Below, piece by piece: positions 1-4,708 of a stretch of DNA of 9,700 bases. Position numbers and translations under genes: made by a program. The first letter of the stretch is position 1, and each line of letters opens with the position of its first letter. The notes under the pieces were generated by a model. The model was not told the origin of the DNA, ran no database searches, and saw only the letters and a list, made by a program, of their open reading frames with translations. Source of the stretch: Anaerolineae bacterium (GTDB taxonomy: Bacteria; Chloroflexota; Anaerolineae; UBA1429); the NCBI GenBank assembly GCA_016928125.1, contig JAFGLK010000015.1:1-9700 (forward strand), given 5' to 3'.

Positions 1-765
1 GACCAACACCTCGCGCCGCACGCCATGCGCATCCGAGACGCAAATCGGCCGAACCTTGGTAGGCTCGACCTGGTCCCAGTCGATCACCTCCAGGGCGTTC
101 CGGACATGCAGGGGGCGCGGCGTACCATCGGCCCCCAGACGATCCCAATCGTACACCCGATAGGTAGCATCCGAGTTCTGCTGGATCTCGGCGACAACCG
201 CGCCCGCCAGCAGCGCGTGCACCGTGCCCGCCGGCACACAAAAGCTGTCGCCAGCTGCGATAGGCACGCGCTGCAACTGGGAAGCGACGGCGCCCTCACG
301 AATCGCTCGGCGAAAGCTCTCGGGCGTCACGCCGCGGGCCAACCCGTAAATGAGCTCCGTGCCGGGCTGGGCATGCAGCACGTACCACATCTCGGTTTTG
401 CCCAGCTCCCCGTTCTCGTGGACCTGAGCATAGACATCGCCCGGATGCACCTGCACCGAGAGATCGCGGTTGGCATCCAGGAGCTTGATCAAGAGCGGGA
501 AGCGACCGCGCTGCAAGGCGCCCTTGGCGCGGCGGCCCACCAGCTCCTCGCCCAGGGCCTCCATGACTTGCGGCAAAGTCCGCCCCGCCCAGTGACCATA
601 CTCAACGCGCGTGGGGGAGCTGGGATGACCAGAGATCTCCCAGCTTTCGGCGATGATGCCCGGCGGCAACTCGCGACCGAACAAGGTCTCCAGATTGCGG
701 CCACCCCAGATATAGTCCCGAAATACGGGCGCAAAAGTCAATGGATAGATCTCAGGTCTGGTCAT
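1..765 (-). CDS. manA: Mannose-6-phosphate isomerase, class I (3' end outside window)
   Basis: This is a zinc-dependent cytosolic isomerase that interconverts mannose 6-phosphate and fructose 6-phosphate. The 255 residues in the window read openly to the edge, and about 50-65 C-terminal residues are expected beyond it, since short bacterial class I enzymes run to about 310-320 aa. Family landmarks are visible: an N-terminal start ending in RDYIWGG (residues 16-22), the metal/active-site segment LLDANRDLSVQVHPGD (95-110), GKTEMWYVL (122-130), the cupin segment VPAGTVHAL (177-185) and EIQQNSDATYRVYDWDR (193-209). The ATG is preceded by AGGAG at 769-773, with a short 3-base spacing. The gene lies 67 bases downstream of the M19 dipeptidase on the same strand with no obvious terminator between them, so a two-gene operon is likely. 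Family assignment is firm. Activity on a sugar phosphate other than mannose 6-phosphate cannot be excluded. Confidence 0.9.
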   Translation of the reverse strand, partial: MTRPEIYPLTFAPVFRDYIWGGRNLETLFGRELPPGIIAESWEISGHPSSPTRVEYGHWAGRTLPQVMEALGEELVGRRAKGALQRGRFPLLIKLLDANRDLSVQVHPGDVYAQVHENGELGKTEMWYVLHAQPGTELIYGLARGVTPESFRRAIREGAVASQLQRVPIAAGDSFCVPAGTVHALLAGAVVAEIQQNSDATYRVYDWDRLGADGTPRPLHVRNALEVIDWDQVEPTKVRPICVSDAHGVRREVLV

Positions 766-832
766 GCGCTCCTATCTTTTGCGAGTATGGCATGTCAGGC
801 CAAGCATGCATTCGCACCGGCTGAATGTAGCG

Positions 833-1822
833 CTAAGCCGGCAATAACGTCAAGAAATTCTCGCCGGCCACCCGCTCCAGAACGTCATCCGTCACCCCGC
901 GCACCGCGAGGGCCGTAAAGACCTCCTCGATCCGCGAGACATCTTGGGGGATCGGCCAGACAAGCCCAGAGGTGCCATCAAAGTCGGAGCCGATGCCCAC
1001 ATGATCGGGGCCCATCACCTCGAGGGCGTGCATGAAATGGTCGCAAAGCCGATCCAGGCTGGGCGCCTCGCGATCGATAAAGCCCCGATAGAAGGCGATG
1101 CCCATCACGCCGCCCTTTTCGGCCAGCGCGCGCATCATGTCATCGGTGAGCGCGCGCGAGTGAGGGCAGAGGGCGTAGCAGCTTCCATGCGTGTAGCACA
1201 CGGGGCACTCGGCGTGCTCGACCACCTCCCAAAAGGCGACATCGTTGATGTGAGCCAGGTCGACGGCGATCCCCAGGCGCGCCATCTCCGCCAAGGCCTC
1301 ATAGGCAAAGGGGGTCAGCCCTTTGCTCTGGCGGCGCAGATTCTCGCGCTCGGTGGGGCTGATGTAGCCAAAGTAGCTGGGATCGTACTGCAGCTCCGGG
1401 CGGCGCCCCCCGCCATGGGTGATGCTGGCCACACGCACACCCCAACGATGCCAGTTGCGCAAGTGGGCCGGATCCTCGGCGAACATCTTTTGGCCCTCGA
1501 TGGTGAGCACCAGCGCGATGCGGCCCGCCTCTCGCGCGGAGCGCACCTGCGAGGCCGTGGTGCAGATCGCGAAATCGTCGGGGTGATGGCGACACATTTC
1601 ATAGGCCGCATCCACCAGCACGCTCGACTGGGCCATGTCGCTGTCACCCACCATGGTCCACAGGCAGTCCATGCCCCCCGCCCGCAGGCGAGTCAGATCG
1701 ACCTGATACACGGCGCTTACGTCGGCCAGATCGATGGGATCGTCCCGCACTTGTCTGAGGATCAAGCTATCACAATGCCCGTCGGCCACCAAAAAGCGAT
1801 CCACATAGCGTCCGGTCTGCAT
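833..1822 (-). CDS. Membrane-dipeptidase-like metallopeptidase, family M19
   Basis: This 329-residue protein has the renal/microsomal dipeptidase fold (amidohydrolase-like TIM barrel with two zinc ions). Expected metal-site motifs appear in order: DGHCD (residues 14-18, HxD ligands), IEG with bridging Glu109, GIAVDLAH ending at His191, YTHGS with His212, Arg223 in HSRALTDD, and VGIGSDFDG with Asp280. The C-terminal GENFL motif (320-324) is typical. There is no signal peptide or membrane segment, so it is probably cytoplasmic, as in many bacterial members, which cleave dipeptides that often carry a D-residue at the C-terminal position. The frame stays open further upstream to an ATG at 1909, but AGGAGG lies 8 bases before the ATG at 1822, and the conserved sequence starts soon after it, so 1822 was chosen. 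Two positions depart from the common pattern: DLSH is DLAH and SHS is THG. The physiological substrate is unknown. The gene probably leads an operon with manA. Confidence 0.9.
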   Translation of the reverse strand: MQTGRYVDRFLVADGHCDSLILRQVRDDPIDLADVSAVYQVDLTRLRAGGMDCLWTMVGDSDMAQSSVLVDAAYEMCRHHPDDFAICTTASQVRSAREAGRIALVLTIEGQKMFAEDPAHLRNWHRWGVRVASITHGGGRRPELQYDPSYFGYISPTERENLRRQSKGLTPFAYEALAEMARLGIAVDLAHINDVAFWEVVEHAECPVCYTHGSCYALCPHSRALTDDMMRALAEKGGVMGIAFYRGFIDREAPSLDRLCDHFMHALEVMGPDHVGIGSDFDGTSGLVWPIPQDVSRIEEVFTALAVRGVTDDVLERVAGENFLTLLPA

Positions 1823-1830
1823 GGTTCGTC

Positions 1831-1836
1831 CCTCCT
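1831..1836 (-). promoter_or_regulatory. Ribosome binding site deciding the M19 dipeptidase start
   Basis: On the minus strand this reads AGGAGG, the full anti-Shine-Dalgarno complement, 8 bases before the ATG at 1822-1820. It favours that start over the upstream in-frame ATG at 1909, which would add 29 residues without similarity to the family. Confidence 0.75.
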
Positions 1837-1859
1837 CATCCCCACCGAGTACTCGCTCC

Positions 1860-1889
1860 ATGATACCACCGTTGCGAGGTGGACACCAA
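1860..1889 (-). promoter_or_regulatory. Possible sigma70-type promoter for the M19 dipeptidase-manA operon
   Basis: Read on the minus strand, TTGGTG (1889-1884) and TATCAT (1865-1860) are separated by 18 bases, giving a weak -35 and a fair -10 placed about 40 bases before the start codon. The spacer contains an inverted repeat on the plus strand, CCACC (1866-1870) and GGTGG (1878-1882) with a 7-base loop, which could be an operator. The call rests on position and partial consensus only. Confidence 0.3.
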
Positions 1890-1896
1890 GTTCGGG

Positions 1897-1925
1897 TTGA
1901 CGGTCCCAAGGGAAATTGCCATAAT
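1897..1925 (+). promoter_or_regulatory. Sigma70-type promoter for the aldo/keto reductase
   Basis: TTGACG (1897-1902) and CATAAT (1920-1925) are separated by exactly 17 bases, each matching the consensus at five of six positions. Transcription would start near 1932 and give a leader of about 55 bases before the ATG at 1988. It faces away from the dipeptidase gene, so the 1823-1987 interval is a divergent control region. Confidence 0.65.
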
Positions 1926-1987
1926 CAGATATGGTTTGTGCAAGACCGGCGCATCCCGGCGTCGGCTGACATGAGAGGGGGCACACG

Positions 1988-2917
1988 ATGCTTTATCGCC
2001 CATTCGGCAAGTTGGGTTGGGAGGTGTCCGCCATCGGCATGGGCACCTGGAACATCGGGAATCAGTGGGGCGAGATCGATGACGTGACCGCGTGGGCCAC
2101 GGTGCGCGCGGCCTACGACGCTGGCATCAACCTGTTCGATACCGCCGAGTCGTACGGCATCCCGAACGGGCTTTCGGAGGAGCGGCTGGGTGTGGCGTTG
2201 GCCGGCCTGCGCCATCGCGTGTTTGTGGTGAGCAAGATCGGCAACTGGGGCGCCCGCACCGGCCAGGGCGTGCCCAAGACCACCGTGGACATGATCCGCC
2301 TGTGCGCCCATGCCTCGTTGCATCGCCTGCGCACCGACTATCTCGACGTTCTTCTGTGCCATGAGGGCAACATCGAGGATCCCAGCGTGTATCTCGAGGC
2401 CTTTGCGGTCCTCAAGCAGCGGGGCCGGGTCCGGGCCTACGGGATCTCGACCAACAGCCTGGACGCGCTCAAGCGTTTCAACGCGGAAGGGCGCTGCAGC
2501 GTGGTGGAGGTGGATTATTCACTGATCAATCGCGAGCCGGAGGATGACTTGTTGCCCTATTGCCAACAGCAGGGCATCGCGGTGCTGGTGCGGGGACCGC
2601 TGCGCAAGGGCTTGCTGGCGGGCAAGTACACCGCCGAGTCGGTTTTCACGGATGCGGTGCGCAGCCAGTACAACGTGGGCGAGCGCGGGCGCGACGGCTA
2701 TCTGGCCGACCTGGCGGTGGTGGAAAAGCTCAAGACCGCACTCCAGCCCGGCGACGGGATGGTGACGGCCGCGCTGCGCTATGTCATCTCGCACGCAACC
2801 GCGCCGGTGGCGATCCCCGGCTGCAAGTCGCCGGCCCAGGCGCGGATGAACGCAGCGGCCGGCGAGCGGGAGTTGAGCACAGAGGAGCTCGGTAAGCTGG
2901 CGGCCCTCCTGGACTAG
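1988..2917 (+). CDS. Aldo/keto reductase
   Basis: This 309-residue NADP-dependent oxidoreductase of the aldo/keto reductase superfamily forms a single (beta/alpha)8 barrel of normal length. The N-terminal GMGTWNIG (17-24) is followed by the catalytic tetrad: Asp51 and Tyr56 in FDTAESYG, Lys83 in VVSKIG, and His125 in DVLLCHEGN. The loop GPLRKGLLAGKY (about 204-215) and the cofactor segment IPGCKSPAQARMNAAAG near the C-terminus are characteristic. The ATG follows GAGAGGGGG with about 6 bases of spacing. The gene is the only plus-strand gene in its neighbourhood and sits under its own promoter, divergent from the M19 dipeptidase and convergent with the lipoprotein gene. Members of this family act on sugars, sugar-derived aldehydes and ketones. 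The nearby sugar-acid enzymes fit a sugar substrate, but nothing in the sequence fixes which one. Confidence 0.9.
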   Translation: MLYRPFGKLGWEVSAIGMGTWNIGNQWGEIDDVTAWATVRAAYDAGINLFDTAESYGIPNGLSEERLGVALAGLRHRVFVVSKIGNWGARTGQGVPKTTVDMIRLCAHASLHRLRTDYLDVLLCHEGNIEDPSVYLEAFAVLKQRGRVRAYGISTNSLDALKRFNAEGRCSVVEVDYSLINREPEDDLLPYCQQQGIAVLVRGPLRKGLLAGKYTAESVFTDAVRSQYNVGERGRDGYLADLAVVEKLKTALQPGDGMVTAALRYVISHATAPVAIPGCKSPAQARMNAAAGERELSTEELGKLAALLD

Positions 2918-2936
2918 CGGCGCCAGAGACGGGACG

Positions 2937-2973
2937 GCGCGACCGGCGGACACTGAAAGCGCGCCGGTCGCGC
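2937..2973. terminator. GC-rich inverted repeat between convergent genes, possible bidirectional terminator
   Basis: GCGCGACCGGCG (2937-2948) is perfectly complementary to CGCCGGTCGCGC (2962-2973), giving a 12-base-pair stem with a 13-base loop. It sits in the 66-base gap between the stop codons of the aldo/keto reductase (plus) and the lipoprotein (minus), where a shared terminator would be expected. There is no T-run on either side, so it is not a textbook intrinsic terminator. Confidence 0.5.
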
Positions 2974-2983
2974 GCCCTGGTCC

Positions 2984-3433
2984 CTACAGCAGTCCCATTT
3001 CGGCCGCAGCGCTCTCCGGGCCGATGTAGACGATTCTGCCCTGGCGCACCACATACAGATCATAGCCCGCTCTGACCAACTCACCGCCCCAGCGGACCTT
3101 CACATCGATGCGCACCGCATCTCCGCTCGCGCGCATGTTGCTGCTCTCTATCTTGAGAGTGCCCGCGGCTGTGGCGTTGGCCGAGTCCCCGAGAAGTTCA
3201 CGCACCGCGGCCTTGCCCTCATATCGCCCGTCGAAGGGGCCTGGGGCAGAGTCGCTCCCGCCGACAACGTATACGACATCGTTGGCCAAATAGGTGAGCG
3301 CCTTGTCATAGTCCCCCGCGTCCTCGGCTTTGCGGTAGGCTGTGACCACCTTGAGAGGGTCCTGACCGGGGCCGCATGCAGCGAGCAGAAGTGTAGCAGC
3401 GATCAGACTCAGGAACAGCATAACCCGTTTCAT
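2984..3433 (-). CDS. NTF2-like (SnoaL-type) lipoprotein
   Basis: This 149-residue putative lipoprotein starts MKRVMLFLSL, a basic n-region followed by a hydrophobic stretch, and ends its signal in a lipobox LLAAC with Cys20 as the predicted lipidation site. It should be anchored on the outer face of the cytoplasmic membrane. The mature part begins with a helix (VVTAYRKAEDAGDYDKALTYL, about 29-49), then a segment of the type DDVVY, a GRYEGKAAVRELL helix (about 70-82), and antiparallel strands, as in NTF2-like cone folds. Such domains bind small ligands or mediate assembly, and no catalytic residues can be assigned. The ATG at 3433 was chosen because it begins the signal peptide and has AAGGAA upstream. 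A longer open frame to 3529 would bury the signal. It lies 92 bases downstream of the small protein gene on the same strand and could share its transcript. Its ligand is unknown. Confidence 0.75.
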   Translation of the reverse strand: MKRVMLFLSLIAATLLLAACGPGQDPLKVVTAYRKAEDAGDYDKALTYLANDVVYVVGGSDSAPGPFDGRYEGKAAVRELLGDSANATAAGTLKIESSNMRASGDAVRIDVKVRWGGELVRAGYDLYVVRQGRIVYIGPESAAAEMGLL

Positions 3434-3525
3434 CTCGAATTCCTTTCTCGTCACGTATCTGACTGAACTGAGGCCCCCCTCCGTGCTGATCCCACCCACG
3501 CAAGGAGGCAGGCACGATATCCCGA

Positions 3526-3792
3526 TCAAAACGCTTTGTCGTTTTCGCTTTCCTCACCCCTGGTGTCGATCTCACCTCCTTCCTTGTCTGCTGACCGCCC
3601 CCCTGCTGGGGTCGGGGCCGAGCCTGTCGTCTGCTCCTCCAAAAAGGCGCATAGCGCCTGCAGACTGGCGAAGACATGCTGTTCCGCGCTGAAAGGATTC
3701 TGCAGCATCGCGCGCCAGACACGCTTGCCCTCGCTCTCGCTCGGCCACAGCCGCAGAACATAGGCCCGCCGCTCCTGTTTGCCCTCTAACAC
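3526..3792 (-). CDS. Small hypothetical protein with disordered acidic tail
   Basis: This 88-residue protein starts at a GTG. It is supported as real by an AGGAG located 7 bases before that codon and by a composition that looks like a folded domain: residues 10-55 contain YVLRLWPSESEGKRVWRA, then FSAEQHVFASLQALCAFLEE. The pattern of a beta-hairpin with W and R residues followed by a F-SL--L--FL helix resembles small hypothetical proteins I associate with Chloroflexota genomes. That is a recollection, not a search result. From about residue 55 the sequence turns into a Gly/Ser/Glu-rich tail (PAGGRSADKEGGEIDTRGEE), probably disordered. It has no signal peptide, membrane segment or known catalytic motif. 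It is transcribed away from the BTAD regulator across about 165 bases, an arrangement often seen between a regulator and its target, and it precedes the lipoprotein gene. Function unknown. Confidence 0.65.
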   Translation of the reverse strand: MLEGKQERRAYVLRLWPSESEGKRVWRAMLQNPFSAEQHVFASLQALCAFLEEQTTGSAPTPAGGRSADKEGGEIDTRGEESENDKAF

Positions 3793-3799
3793 GACCCCA

Positions 3800-3804
3800 C
3801 TCCT
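3800..3804 (-). promoter_or_regulatory. Ribosome binding site supporting the GTG start of the small protein
   Basis: AGGAG on the minus strand lies 7 bases before the GTG at 3792-3790. No in-frame ATG is available nearby. An ATG at 3812-3810 belongs to another frame. This site is the main reason the small gene is accepted. Confidence 0.6.
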
Positions 3805-3902
3805 CTGCCATGTTGTGCAACCTCATCATAGCCGATGAGTGCATCGAAGGCGCCAACAGAACGCATACATCACGCAAACAGGATGCGAATCTGAGCGGAA
3901 TG

Positions 3903-3911
3903 TGATATGAT
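3903..3911 (+). promoter_or_regulatory. Possible extended -10 promoter for the BTAD regulator
   Basis: TGATATGAT matches an extended -10 element (TGn followed by TATGAT), about 48 bases before the regulator's ATG. No convincing -35 lies 16-18 bases upstream, which is compatible with extended -10 promoters but leaves the call weak. The rest of the 3793-3958 gap shows no other clear signal. On the opposite strand TATGAT occurs at 3830-3825, but its nearest -35-like hexamer is 20 bases away. Confidence 0.35.
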
Positions 3912-3958
3912 GGTCGCGTGGGGATGCGCATGAGGTTCTGTTTCCTGATGGAGCGCGC

Positions 3959-4645
3959 ATGGCTCACCTATCCGTGGCCTTGCTTGGGACGCCGAGCGTC
4001 ATGCGGGATGGCGAACCGACTGCCAAGTTCCGCTCGCAACGCACTCTGGCCTTGCTGGCATTCCTCGCCACCGAGGCCGATCGCGTGCACCCACGCAACA
4101 TGCTGGCCGCGCTGTTGTGGCCGGAATCCCCAGATCGAACCGCTCTGAACAACCTGCGCACGGCCCTGGCCAACCTGCGAAAGGCGATCGGCGACGCCCA
4201 GGCCGATCCGCCCTTTCTGCTCATCTCCCGCGACTCGCTCTGCCTCAACCCTGCCGCCGACGTGACCGTGGACGTCGCCGAGTTTCAGCAACTGGTTGCC
4301 CGGGCCGAATCTGCCAGGAAGGCCAAGCCGCCATCGTCGGGGCTGGGCGTTGCCAGCAACCTGATCGATGAGCTGGAGGTGGCCGTCGCTCTGTACCGGG
4401 GCAGCTTCCTGGAGGGATTCTCGATCCCGAGCATCGAATTCCAGGATTGGGCCTTGCTTTGGCAGGAAAGGCTGCATGAGCGCATGGTGGCGGCTCTCAG
4501 GTGGTTGGCAGACCTATGCGAGGATCAAGGCGAGTGGGAAAGGGCTATTCACCACGTACGGAGACTGCTGGCGCTGGAGCCACTCGACGAGGAGGGGCAC
4601 CGCTACCTAATGCGCCTTCTGGCGCGCTGTGGGCAACGCAATTAG
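3959..4645 (+). CDS. BTAD/SARP-type transcriptional regulator, N-terminal part ending at an in-frame amber codon
   Basis: These 228 codons encode the DNA-binding half of a large regulator. Residues 1 to about 80 form an OmpR/PhoB-like winged helix as in SARP proteins (ALLGTPSV, RSQRTLALLAFLA, LAALLWPES, ALNNLRTALANLRKAIGD). From about 95 a bacterial transcriptional activation domain follows (VTVDVAEFQQLV, LYRGSFLEGF, WALLWQERLHERMVAALRWLADL, ALEPLDEEGHRYLMRLLARCGQRN). GGAG lies 5 bases before the ATG. The TAG at 4643-4645 stops translation inside the last helices of the BTAD, and the same frame goes on directly with the missing end of that domain. If the stop is real and efficient, the product would be a SARP-sized protein lacking the last BTAD helix pair and all effector domains. 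The targets are unknown. The divergent small protein gene is the nearest candidate. Confidence 0.8.
   Translation: MAHLSVALLGTPSVMRDGEPTAKFRSQRTLALLAFLATEADRVHPRNMLAALLWPESPDRTALNNLRTALANLRKAIGDAQADPPFLLISRDSLCLNPAADVTVDVAEFQQLVARAESARKAKPPSSGLGVASNLIDELEVAVALYRGSFLEGFSIPSIEFQDWALLWQERLHERMVAALRWLADLCEDQGEWERAIHHVRRLLALEPLDEEGHRYLMRLLARCGQRN
4643..4645 (+). other. In-frame TAG splitting the BTAD-ATPase regulator gene
   Basis: From the ATG at 3959 to the TGA at 7571-7573 is one reading frame of 1,204 sense positions, interrupted only by this TAG at codon 229. Both sides belong to one domain. GQRN comes before it and ALTHYEQYCQLLGQELGVEP after it, matching the usual BTAD ending in which a GQR-x-x-ALxxYE helix leads into LGVEP and ET(K/R)ALY. 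CAG (Gln) would fit well here, so one C-to-T change explains the stop. No base is gained or lost. Nonsense mutation, sequence error and programmed or suppressor-tRNA readthrough are all possible. The sequence alone cannot tell them apart. Confidence 0.85.
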
Positions 4646-4708
4646 GCGCTGACGCACTATGAGCAGTACTGTCAGCTCCTTGGCCAGGAACTGGGCGTTG
4701 AGCCAGAG

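Noticed and set aside
25..918. 297-residue open frame on the plus strand opposite manA
   Set aside because: It lies antisense to a well-supported enzyme gene, has low-complexity His/Arg/Ala-rich composition, and shows no domain. It is a shadow frame of GC-rich coding DNA.
944..1900. 318-residue open frame on the plus strand opposite the M19 dipeptidase
   Set aside because: The minus-strand frame carries all M19 metal motifs. The plus-strand translation has no recognisable motif and no ribosome binding site.
1823..1909. N-terminal extension of the M19 dipeptidase to an ATG at 1909
   Set aside because: The added 29 residues do not resemble the family, the strong AGGAGG points to the ATG at 1822, and the extension would cover the likely promoter.
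3528..3545. AAAACG-N6-CGTTTT hairpin at the end of the small protein gene as a terminator
   Set aside because: The stem is only 6 base pairs, mostly A-T, and overlaps the coding end. It is too weak to call.
3572..3967. 131-residue minus-strand open frame overlapping the small protein gene in another frame
   Set aside because: It overlaps the regulator's start codon, has no good ribosome binding site, and its composition looks random. The frame at 3526-3792 is better supported.
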